A DNA stretch of 60,000 bases, taken from NCBI RefSeq assembly GCF_932526225.1, contig NC_064035.1, forward strand, positions 4,589,501-4,649,500, written 5' to 3'. This document shows positions 55,201 to 60,000 of the stretch, one piece after another. The translations under genes and the position numbers were made by a program. The notes beneath the pieces are model-generated. The model searched no databases and had not been told where the DNA came from. It saw only the letters and a program-made list of their open reading frames with translations. The DNA comes from Nematostella vectensis. Lineage: Eukaryota > Cnidaria > Anthozoa > Actiniaria > Edwardsiidae. Every line of letters begins with the position of its first letter. Positions within the stretch are counted from its first letter, which is position 1.

Positions 55201-58200
55201 CTGTCTGCGATCGCGCTATCACCCCATCTAGCACGTACAGTCTGTTGCCATCCATCTCGGCCATGGCGCGGTCAGGGGACACCCCACTCGCGAATGAACT
55301 CAATAGGTCTCCCGTCGCGCCAGCCCCAGCAATACCACAGGCAGAAATTCCAGCAGGAAAAGCACCAGAAGCAACAGCCGAAGTTCAGGGAGAGGAGCCC
55401 ATGGACACGTCCCTTGAGGAGAAAAAGAACTTAAAAGATGTGAAGAAAAGCACTTTCCTCTTCGAGGAGCAGGATGTGGATGTATGTATGAGATTTTTAG
55501 GACCTGGATTAAATCCCGGGACAGGGCAGCTTGTTTTTTTTTTAACAGGTGTAAAATCCTGGCTTTTTACATTGAGTGTTTCGAATCCCTCCTTTCGGTT
55601 AAGGACCTTAGGCCAGGGATCTCATCTCTTCGGACACACCAATAACCTTTATTAGGGAACACAAACAGCTGGGGCTGTTCGCCTGTTCAGTGACAACGCT
55701 AACACACTAACTCAAACCCGTGATTGTTAACTGGGCGAATTAGTTTGTATTGTCACTTTAGTTGGATAAGCGCAGAGTGAGTTCAAGTGAGTATCAAAAG
55801 ACTCATCTAAGCTTATGGCCACGAAAATGATGATATCGTCTTCGCTTTTCGATACTATTTATTGCAGAAACTTTTTGAGCTAGTCGAGAATCAGACAGAA
55901 GAGGACCTTGCATCCTGTACAAAAAGTGATGACGTGCTTGTTTCCATGGTTAACAAACACGGCAAATTCCTAGAAGAGTTACGAGAAGTAAAGGTGAGAA
56001 GCATGTACTACTAGTGTACCTCAGTGCTAGATGCTTCTGCTTCCACTGCACACAGTAGTGGTATAGTGTGACTTGTAACATGTGGTGATTGAGAGTGATC
56101 TTTTTCAGACTGCCTCTTTTTTGGGTGCCACGGCACAGCTCTGCCACAGCAACTCAAAGCTGGCCCACAAGATCTGGGTGGACCTGTTCCCCCAGCTGTG
56201 GGTCATGCTATCTGACCGTCAACAGCAAGTGCTCGCCGGCGAACTTAGCCCATTCATGTGCAGTGGTAGTCACTTGGTACAGATGGACATCCATCCAAGT
56301 GCGGTACACACCATACTTGAGGGCGTGTCCAAGTGCGATCCTGTGGTCCCCGTCAGGCCCTGTATCCTCAAGGTTGGTTGGGTGGACATGATAGTCAATG
56401 GGCAGGTTGAGGGTATTGATAAAAGATGCAAGGTTGGTTTGGTGGACATGATAGTCAATGGGCAGATTGAGGGTATTGATAAAGGATGCAAGGTTGGTTT
56501 GGTGGACATGATAGTCAATGGCAGGTTGAGGGTATTAATAAAAGATACAAGGTTGGTTTGGTGGACATGATAGTCAATGGGCAGGTTGAGGGTATTGATA
56601 AAAGATACAAGGTTGGTTTGGTGGACATGATAGTCAATGGGCAGGTTGAGGGTATTGATAAAAGATACAAGGTTGGTTGGGTGGACATGATAGTCAATGG
56701 GCAGGTTGAGGGTATCCAGCCGTATATAAACGGATGAGATCAATCTAGTTATGTTGATAGTCTGTAATGCAAAATAAAAAAATTCCATCTCTTGGTGTCT
56801 TTCTCACAAAAATGACTCTTGAAACATAATAAGTTTTGTATTTGATTTGGACTGTTTTAACGGCGCTCATAAATAACGCCATGCCATCGCGTCTTGTAAA
56901 TGTAGTATCTTGGCAAGACCCAGAACTCGTGGCATCGTGCGGCGCTTACCCTAGAGGAGTACTCCACGCTGTGTGAGGATTACACCACGCCTCGTGCCGC
57001 GCAGCAACACCAACAAGTAGTGGACTACGCCATGTTTGACGAGGACGCCACTGAGATCAACCCCAATGTGAGTAGCTTCATACACTCCTTGGTACGCTAG
57101 TACTTTTACCTCTGTTCCAATGAAGGCGTAACGTTTATAACGCCCGTAGATACTGATCTTTACTGACGAATACATATAAAATAGATATATGGTGAGGCTT
57201 GCTGAAACCTGCTCGTTTTATTAGTTTTTGAGGGTTCTTATTCCGCACTATAGTGGCGTCTTGTGTTGACAGTGAATTCCATCGAACATGTGGCGGGTAA
57301 TTGTGTTATTCAACTGCTCACTTGACACGGGTGTGGTTGTTTTATTCAACTGCTTACGTGACATGGTTGTGTTTGTATATTTCATCTGTTCACGTGACAT
57401 TGATCTTTTTGTGTTGTCCAACTGATTACGTGACAGCGTGTTTGTGTTGTCCAACTGATTACGTGACATGCGTGTGTTTGCGTTGTCCAACTGATTACGT
57501 GACGCAGGTGTGTTTGTGTTGTCCAACTGATTACGTGACATGCGTGTGTTTGTGTTGTCCAACTGATTACGTGACATGTGTGTGTTTGTGTTGTCCAAGT
57601 GATTGCGTGACATGCGTGTGTTTGCGTTGTCCAACTGATTACGTGACATGCGTGTGTTTGTATTGTCCAACTGATTACGTGACATGGGTGTGTTTGTGTT
57701 GTCCAACTGATTACGTGACATGCGTGTGTTTGCGTTGTCCAACTGATTACGTGACATGCGTGTGTTTGTATTGTCCAACTGATTACGTGACATGGGTGTG
57801 TTTGTATTGTCCAACTGATTATGTGACATGTGTGTGTTTGTGTTGTCCAACTGATTGCGTGACATGCGTGTTTGTGTTGTGATTACGTGACATGCGTGTT
57901 TGTGTTGTGATTACGTGACATGCGTGTTTGTGTTGTGATTACGTGACATGCGTGTGTTTGTGTTGTCCAACTGATTACGTGACGCAGGTGTGTTTGTGTT
58001 GTCCAACTGATTACGTGACATGCGTGTGTTTGTGTTGTCCAACTGATTACGTGACATGTGTGTGTTTGTGTTGTCCAACTGATTGCGTGACATGCTTGTG
58101 TTTGTGTTGTGATTACGTGACATGCTTGTGTTTGTGTTGTGATTACGTGACATGCGTGTGTTTGTGTTGTGATTACGTGACATGCTTGTGTTTGTGTTGT

Positions 58201-59676
58201 GATTACGTGACATGCGTGTGTTTGTGTTGTGATTACGTGACATGCGTGTGTTTATGCAGGAGACGCTAGACAGCCTGGCTGAGATGTACTCTCTGTTGAA
58301 CGAAGAAGACATGTGGGCCGCTCTCTGGCAACAGCATTGCAAGTAAGTATATTAAGTCTTTTCCCTCTCATCAACGTTCATGAATTCTTAATTCCCTTTT
58401 TAGTTTCCTTTAAAACATGAAAATATGGTGGAAACCTCTTTTAGGAACTTGGTAAAGTGAGTTTAAAGCTATTGCAGTTTTCTTTCTATAACTTGAAGGA
58501 CTCCCTAGTTTTTAATACTTTCAACACCACAGCACCTAACCACTCTATACCCCGTTAGGCTAGATCGGTACTTTTGAAATACTCGTCAGCTACCAATATA
58601 CGATTTTGCGATCTTCCTTTATATCTTATATTAACTTTTCGATTTTATAAATTATACAATTTGTAATCCAAGAAAACCATTGTAAGTTACATAACCATGT
58701 AAAATATTTTTGAAATGACTGCCCTTATTTAGTGGCAGTCTGTGTCACTTTCGCTCTAATGTTCCTCTTATTTCTCATGCAGGCATCCCGAGACAGCAAC
58801 TGCCATTGCATACGAGACTCAGGGCTTTTACGAGCAAGCACAAAGCGCCTATGAATTGGTAAGTTGCGAAGAGCATTTCAAAATGTGAAACGTGTTGTTT
58901 TAACTCCCTTCCCGATTTCACGTCGAAACCATTAGGTTGACATCCTAGACCAATTTGGTAAACAACCTGTCACGCATTCCTGAAGACCTCTAGCTCTATC
59001 ATAATGCCTTCTGTGCTCTTAGCTTAAGTGCGTATCGTTTTTCTACAGGCAATGAACAAGGCCCGAGATGACCACAACAAAGGTCCAGCCAATCCAAGCT
59101 TTGTGTCCGAGTACAAGCTGTGGGAGGAACATTGGCTCAGGTAATTGTAGGATGGTCTGAAACCATGTCTCTCAAATTGGCAGATGCTAGTGGAATCTTG
59201 GGCTAAGACAAGGTAGATCTGATGGGTCATTGCCTATTTGTTTCAGCTGTGCCAAGGAGCTCGGTCAGTGGGATCTGTTGATGGAGTTTGGCAAATTTAA
59301 AAGTCATCCTAACCCATTTTTAGGTGAGTTAAAGCTCTCTATCCTTTTAATGTGGGTATGCTCTTGTCCCAAAAGTACAGGGGTTGGTGTGGGGTTCATA
59401 TTCTGTCATGTAACTAACTTGTTAACCATGCTATAGTGCTGGAGAGTGCATGGCGAGTGCCTGAGTGGCAATCCATGAAGGAGGCTCTAGCACAGGTAGG
59501 TGATTTTGTCATCTTGCCATCGTTCAAGATGGTGCCCCTTGACAGTGCTGATCTGACCAGTATGGCACTTTTCTCATCAGGTTGAGCTGAATTTCCCTGA
59601 GAATATTGCATACAAGTTGAATCTCTACCGAGGTTTTATCGCTATCTGCCACCCGGATGAGCAGCACCTGAACATG
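20476..59676 (+). CDS. TRRAP: TRRAP, PIKK-family pseudokinase scaffold (93 exons, 3' incomplete)
   Basis: TRRAP is a nuclear scaffold of TIP60/NuA4 and SAGA/STAGA histone acetyltransferases. It contacts activators such as MYC and E2F and lacks kinase activity. I joined 93 exons to 8,718 nt with consistent phases and no stop. Matches to the vertebrate family are strong throughout: [102 protein letters not shown]. The start ATG (gatcATGG) aligns with the vertebrate N-terminus (MAAVATPS). The 2,906 residues here cover the N-terminal HEAT solenoid and the beginning of FAT; about a quarter of the protein, with the pseudokinase and FATC, lies past the window. All introns are GT..AG except one GC..AG. 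Many splice junctions carry tandem copies. Confidence 0.97.
22117..22160 (+). pseudogene. Decayed copy of the TRRAP exon 5 acceptor and exon
   Basis: ttgctattttactttcag followed by tctattctatatcttgtgtt resembles the real acceptor and exon 5 start 50 bp downstream (ttgctattttttttcag then tcaattctttctctcatgtt). The copy keeps an AG acceptor but has lost the coding match, so it looks like one unit of a tandem duplication over the junction. Confidence 0.55.
24151..24354 (+). repeat. 51-bp tandem repeat spanning the exon 10 donor
   Basis: Four 51-bp units start at 24151, 24202, 24253 and 24304. The first unit contains the true exon 10 end (ttaatgccag, then gtttgttt); the next ones keep ttaatgccag followed by gtatg, giving extra donor-like sites. 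The last unit has atgacag followed by gtatgtg. Confidence 0.8.
24351..24561. mobile_element. MITE with ~27-bp TIRs inserted in the intron 10 array
   Basis: The left end (ctatttcaaataggg, then ttgtcagtgcaa) is the reverse complement of the right end (ttgcactgacaagg, then tttattgaaatag) with few differences. It is 211 bp long, non-coding, and interrupts the ttaatgccag repeat, which resumes at 24562. Confidence 0.65.
24562..25543. repeat. Second half of the intron 10 array, ~24-bp units, split by a MITE
   Basis: Units with ttaatgccagataggta occur at 24562-24625 and again at 25449-25543. The gap is the 823-bp element listed separately. Removing that element and one TTAA restores a normal unit, which confirms the insertion event. 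Confidence 0.75.
24626..25448. mobile_element. 823-bp TTAA-flanked non-autonomous transposon in TRRAP intron 10
   Basis: TTAA at 24622-24625 and 25449-25452 flanks the element. Terminal inverted repeats are gataccatagacccaa on the left and the reverse complement of ttgggcctacggtatc on the right (two mismatches). The interior has no transposase frame. TTAA targeting suggests mobilisation by a piggyBac-like transposase, although these ends do not start with the usual CCC. Confidence 0.75.
25868..25919 (+). pseudogene. Partial duplicate of TRRAP exon 11 end with broken donor
   Basis: About 81 bp after the true exon 11 end, the phrases ttattatcaggatttaccag and ctggcattcatcat recur. The true junction reads ccag followed by gtaggt; the copy reads ccag followed by gaaggt, so the donor GT is lost. 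This is a two-copy tandem duplication across the junction. Confidence 0.75.
26832..26882 (+). pseudogene. Second, strongly decayed copy of TRRAP exon 13
   Basis: agctgctagaaacatatttt and gcaataagttaatgg match the exon 13 end and the start of its intron (agctgctagacatatcctt, acagtaagttaatg). A deletion removes part of the coding sequence, and the donor reads aataag instead of agtaag. Confidence 0.65.
26912..27004 (+). pseudogene. Third, full-length copy of TRRAP exon 13 with dead donor
   Basis: The segment from 26913 aligns over the full 70 nt of exon 13 and about 20 nt of intron (ttgctcacctatgg, gctagacacattcttgccac, ataatccatactac). The frame is still open, reading [13 protein letters not shown] against the real [13 protein letters not shown]. 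The acceptor AG persists at 26911-26912, but the donor is aataaatt, so splicing out of the copy is not expected. Confidence 0.8.
27509..29199. mobile_element. 1.7-kb non-autonomous DNA transposon in TRRAP intron 15
   Basis: Terminal inverted repeats are agggagcggccatttattac and the reverse complement of gtaattaatgactgctccct (three mismatches). Both subterminal regions are G-rich with repeated ttttttgggc phrases in related arrangement. No transposase frame is seen. It carries a tRNA-like segment internally. Confidence 0.7.
28402..28487 (+). tRNA. tRNA-like sequence (class II, Ser-like), possibly SINE-derived
   Basis: Box A (tggctaagtgg, 28413-28423) and box B (ggttcgagtcc, 28466-28476) are both intact, spaced for a tRNA with a long variable arm. 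The T stem has one mismatch, the acceptor stem is imperfect and no convincing anticodon loop could be drawn. A long T-rich run follows and would terminate pol III. It is probably a tRNA-derived SINE head or decayed tRNA inside the DNA element. Confidence 0.45.
29871..30047. mobile_element. 177-bp MITE in TRRAP intron 18
   Basis: The inverted ends tagtataaatctactc and the reverse complement of gagtagatttatacta continue through a matching catacta block, about 23 bp in all. The interior includes gcaatttgattggct. The flanking TA may be the target. A separate imperfect hairpin (cgttttctataagtcaac with a partner near 30110) follows. Confidence 0.75.
31198..36472 (+). CDS. TRRAP: TRRAP exons 20-37 (residues 583-1119)
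   Basis: Exons: 31198-31267, 31523-31580, 31857-31910, 31979-32017, 32266-32362, 32466-32560, 32706-32814, 32939-32995, 33366-33453, 33906-33984, 34652-34741, 34853-34963, 35042-35131, 35307-35432, 35616-35686, 35879-35982, 36078-36201, 36325-36472. This is the most conserved stretch of the solenoid here, including [54 protein letters not shown] and [16 protein letters not shown]. Intron 26 has a small duplication (gaacgttggga twice) beside the exon 27 acceptor. Exon 29 is followed by the 18-bp donor array. Confidence 0.94.
33982..34392 (+). repeat. 18-bp minisatellite copying the exon 29 donor, in frame
   Basis: About 22 units of cag followed by gtattgcacttcagc begin at the exon 29 end, which is cagccag followed by gtaggt. 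Nearly every unit keeps CAG|GTAT, a plausible donor. The unit is a multiple of three and the exon 29 frame stays open through the whole array to 34524, reading a hexapeptide close to GIALQP. Use of an internal donor would therefore add (GIALQP)n to the solenoid without a frameshift. Confidence 0.92.
36568..37440 (-). mobile_element. 5'-truncated non-LTR retrotransposon (CR1/jockey-like RT C-terminus)
   Basis: On the minus strand an open frame runs from about 37440 to 36775. It reads [66 protein letters not shown] and [13 protein letters not shown], the C-terminal part of CR1/jockey-type reverse transcriptases. The 3' end carries aataaagtagaagtagaag, a short tandem tail. The frame is intact over the remaining ~220 codons, so the insertion is fairly young. 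It lies antisense in TRRAP intron 37. DNA from 37441 to 37955 shows nothing further. Confidence 0.85.
37956..44807 (+). CDS. TRRAP: TRRAP exons 38-58 (residues 1120-1745)
   Basis: Exons: 37956-38041, 38182-38293, 38482-38739, 39145-39171, 39494-39541, 40484-40570, 40803-40899, 41016-41080, 41526-41582, 41723-41827, 41964-42029, 42208-42300, 42518-42637, 42712-42825, 42914-43009, 43159-43229, 43684-43732, 43807-43863, 43987-44054, 44344-44455, 44718-44807. Landmarks are [57 protein letters not shown] and NMFHLIPAA. Intron 51 starts ATG|GCAAGT, a GC..AG intron; both neighbouring phases confirm it. The exon 40 and 43 acceptors are duplicated. Confidence 0.93.
38437..38481 (+). repeat. Duplicated acceptor at TRRAP exon 40
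   Basis: caatgtgtgaccag followed by gtatcaac lies 33 nt before the true ctatgtgtccag followed by gtatcagc. The upstream AG (38447-38448) would extend exon 40 by 33 nt in frame ([11 protein letters not shown]), giving a potential tandem-acceptor isoform. Confidence 0.7.
39756..40040 (+). mobile_element. GIY-YIG-type retroelement C-terminal relic
   Basis: A 94-codon frame ending in TGA reads [44 protein letters not shown] and [16 protein letters not shown]. This is the C-terminal half of the GIY-YIG endonuclease of retroelements such as Penelope-like elements; the catalytic GIY-YIG start itself is missing. It lies in TRRAP intron 42 on the coding strand. Family naming is from pattern memory. 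Confidence 0.65.
40232..40296. repeat. (TA)n microsatellite in TRRAP intron 42
   Basis: Alternating ta tracts with short att interruptions, just upstream of the duplicated exon 43 acceptors. A shorter TA tract occurs at 39362-39381. Confidence 0.9.
40321..40483 (+). pseudogene. Two extra tandem copies of the exon 43 acceptor and exon start
   Basis: Copies of exon 43 begin at 40331 and 40408, 153 and 76 bp before the true start at 40484. Copy 2 is almost identical (gacggtaataccttctgtac) but diverges into ctaaggactaac, giving an in-frame TAA after TPRLFTKD and no donor. Copy 1 is more decayed. Both keep caccca/ctc-type CAG acceptors, so they could act as decoy acceptors that lead to a premature stop. 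Confidence 0.85.
41192..41346. mobile_element. MITE family A, copy 2, in TRRAP intron 45
   Basis: agggctgtagcagg at the left and ggcctgctacagct at the right are inverted repeats. The interior (aattataaggaaatgaccag, ggctgtgccccc) matches the copies near 2702 and 46115. Confidence 0.75.
43289..43545. repeat. 47-bp minisatellite in TRRAP intron 53
   Basis: About five units share ggtggcccagtgtgttagcg and ggggcctcttaccaca. Each unit joins taccacag to gtggcc or gtaacc, an AG|GT arrangement, but the array is about 60 bp from the exon 53 donor and is not a copy of it. Confidence 0.88.
44964..53047 (+). CDS. TRRAP: TRRAP exons 59-77 (residues 1746-2283)
   Basis: Exons: 44964-45128, 45560-45642, 45921-45990, 46987-47070, 47476-47583, 47953-48026, 48135-48234, 48574-48696, 48771-48791, 49019-49087, 49319-49429, 49780-49879, 50361-50407, 50485-50559, 51173-51250, 51339-51399, 51589-51670, 51864-51950, 52971-53047. 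Exons 66-68 encode a Gln-rich, charged linker with a basic patch ([17 protein letters not shown]) that corresponds to the vertebrate region with a putative nuclear signal. Conserved points include [41 protein letters not shown] and [14 protein letters not shown]. Intron 72 (50560-51172) shows nothing recognisable. Confidence 0.93.
46115..46214. mobile_element. MITE family A, copy 3, in TRRAP intron 61
   Basis: The shortest copy (~100 bp): agggccgtagcagg and ggcctgctacggct form the inverted ends. The internal aattataaggaaatg block is deleted relative to the other two. Confidence 0.7.
46601..46936. repeat. 33-bp minisatellite in TRRAP intron 61
   Basis: About ten units contain ggttattaaacaacactgtg and ccatacaaag followed by gta. 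The array ends about 50 bp before the exon 62 acceptor. Every unit carries AAAG|GTAGGT, a donor-like site, although no exon end matches. Open frames across it on both strands are by-products of a unit length divisible by three. Confidence 0.92.
47203..47475 (+). repeat. Decaying tandem copies of the exon 63 acceptor region (85-98 bp)
   Basis: The true acceptor gtgccatctag followed by gtgttccatagtct has upstream relatives: gtaccatctag/gtgttccatagtatg with exon-like start 47391, and a weaker tgccatctag/tttttccatagtatg with start 47293. Another partial unit lies near 47203. Units also share gcctgtgaggtgtag and gaagttaaaaaggtgtt. The copies have lost the coding match after about 12 nt. Confidence 0.8.
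49569..49589. repeat. Long G homopolymer
   Basis: About 21 G residues with one leading gcg context, in TRRAP intron 69 just before the 40-bp repeat. The length may be an estimate in the assembly. Confidence 0.85.
49590..49779 (+). repeat. ~40-bp repeat ending in the exon 70 acceptor
   Basis: Four to five units share gattccttgtgttggtg and cctgtatctattagatgttg. The final unit reads ttcttgtattggtgcag and supplies the acceptor AG of exon 70, where earlier units have ggtgacc, gatgccg or ggtgccc. The acceptor thus belongs to the repeat. Confidence 0.75.
51934..52830 (+). repeat. 32-bp minisatellite, ~28 copies, cloned from the exon 76 end
   Basis: The last bases of exon 76 (catcttatattgacag, coding PSYIDR) plus the first 16 of the intron (gtaaggcacccttatc) form the repeat unit. 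Each copy contains ACAG|GTAAGG, a near-consensus donor, and a pyrimidine-rich stretch ending in cgacag, an acceptor-like site. The unit is not a multiple of three, so alternative donors would shift the frame. Units are highly similar, with sporadic variants such as gttagaca or gtcaggca. Confidence 0.95.
52918..52946 (+). repeat. Partial copy of the exon 77 start
   Basis: gatgaatccgtttataagga about 50 bp upstream resembles the exon 77 beginning aatgaatccgttcatgaggg. It is a short, weak match that fits the junction-duplication pattern of this gene. Confidence 0.4.
53085..53765. repeat. G/T-rich minisatellite (~56-bp unit) in TRRAP intron 77
   Basis: Units share gggttaggtgggggtgggct, ggtgggcatgggttttggtg and ttagtgggtggtgatgg. 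Several clustered G tracts per unit on the transcribed sense strand could form G-quadruplexes. Right-hand units are more diverged (gggtagaggtgggtggtaata). Confidence 0.9.
53950..59676 (+). CDS. TRRAP: TRRAP exons 78-93 (residues 2284-2906), into the FAT region
   Basis: Exons: 53950-54068, 54223-54282, 54404-54546, 54672-54774, 54853-54915, 54993-55040, 55185-55481, 55868-55993, 56109-56372, 56906-57067, 58260-58342, 58783-58858, 59049-59140, 59247-59323, 59437-59495, 59581-59676. Exon 84 contains a Pro/Ala/Glu-rich unconserved linker. Exons 86-93 match the family closely ([68 protein letters not shown]), at the end of the solenoid and the start of FAT. Exon 93 ends CACCTGAACATG in phase 0 and the gene runs off the window. 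Confidence 0.95.
56366..56716 (+). repeat. 60-bp minisatellite copying the exon 86 donor, partly in frame
   Basis: About six units begin at the exon 86 end (ctcaag followed by gttggttggg); later units begin gcaag or acaag followed by gttggttt. Other phrases are ggacatgatagtcaatgggc and aggttgagggtattgataaa. The first two extensions stay in frame ([17 protein letters not shown]); one base is missing in the third unit (near 56520), which breaks the frame. Confidence 0.93.
57310..58259 (+). repeat. 36/30-bp minisatellite ending in the exon 88 acceptor
   Basis: Around 27 units share gattacgtgacatgcgtgtg and tttgtgttgtccaactg; a shorter class lacks ccaactg. The last unit reads catgcgtgtgtttatgcag and provides the acceptor of exon 88, where other units have tttgtgttg. 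Long open frames on both strands are repeat artefacts. Confidence 0.93.
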
Positions 59677-60000
59677 GTCAGTAATGTTTGGCTAGTAGCG
59701 ATCACAACATGGTCAGTAATGTTTGGCTAGTAGCGATCTCAACATGGTCAGTAATGTTTGGCTAGTAGCGATCACAACATGGTCAGTAATGTTTGGCTAG
59801 TAGCGATCTCAACATGGTCAGTAATGTTTGGCTAGTAGCGGTCACAACATGGTCAGTAATGTTTGGCTAGTAGCGATCACAACATGGTCAGTAATGTTTG
59901 GCTAGTAGCGATCTCAACATGGTCAGTAATGTTTGGCTAGTAGCGGTCACAACATGGCCAGTAATGTTTGGCTAGTAGCGGTCACAACATAGTCAGTAAT
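59671..60000 (+). repeat. 35-bp minisatellite copying the exon 93 donor (runs off window)
   Basis: Units start at 59671 and every 35 bp after it. Each contains aacatg followed by gtcagtaatgtttgg, the exact exon 93 end and donor, then ctagtagcgatcac or variants (gatctc, ggtcac). At least nine units are present before the window ends, nearly identical apart from these alternating variants. Confidence 0.95.

Noticed and set aside
57248-57865. 205-codon minus-strand frame with [10 protein letters not shown]-type repeats, and plus-strand frames over 57301-58269
   Set aside because: The 36-bp unit is divisible by three and lacks stops in several frames, so open frames arise automatically; the region is TRRAP intron 87.

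Overview
This is eukaryotic, intron-rich animal DNA. Two conserved genes carry short exons with canonical GT..AG introns, and the introns are full of foldback elements, retroelement relics and tandem repeats. Repeat style, intron density and retained conservation suggest a non-bilaterian metazoan, most likely an anthozoan cnidarian. That placement is inference; no search could be run.

Layout. Positions 1-6500 hold no recognisable gene, only small interspersed and tandem repeats. From 6507 to 19252 on the minus strand lies a nine-exon gene for GTDC1/QTMAN, the glycosyltransferase that mannosylates queuosine in tRNA. Its last intron is about 7.5 kb long. It contains an apparently complete 5.1-kb Ty3/gypsy (Mag-like) LTR retrotransposon with identical 87-bp LTRs, a perfect 1.2-kb (AAT)n tract, and a 22-bp minisatellite. 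Another GTDC1 intron holds a LINE relic with a foldback element nested in it.

Head-to-head with GTDC1, from 20476 to beyond the window end, is TRRAP, the giant pseudokinase scaffold of TIP60/NuA4 and SAGA-type histone acetyltransferase complexes. I reconstructed 93 consecutive coding exons (8,718 nt, 2,906 codons) with every splice phase consistent. They cover the HEAT solenoid and the start of the FAT region. The C-terminal FAT, pseudokinase and FATC parts lie outside the window. The 1.2 kb between the two start codons looks like a shared promoter with YY1-like motifs on each side.

The most unusual signal is inside TRRAP. At about a dozen splice junctions the junction itself has been tandemly copied into the adjacent intron. 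Some cases are two or three decaying copies of an exon end (exons 5, 11, 13, 40, 43, 63). Others are long minisatellites whose every unit carries the splice site (exons 10, 29, 70, 76, 86, 88, 93). Some arrays are in frame (18-nt units after exon 29, 60-nt units after exon 86), so alternative donors would add peptide repeats. Others would frameshift or introduce a stop, as in the exon 43 copies. I saw nothing comparable in GTDC1.
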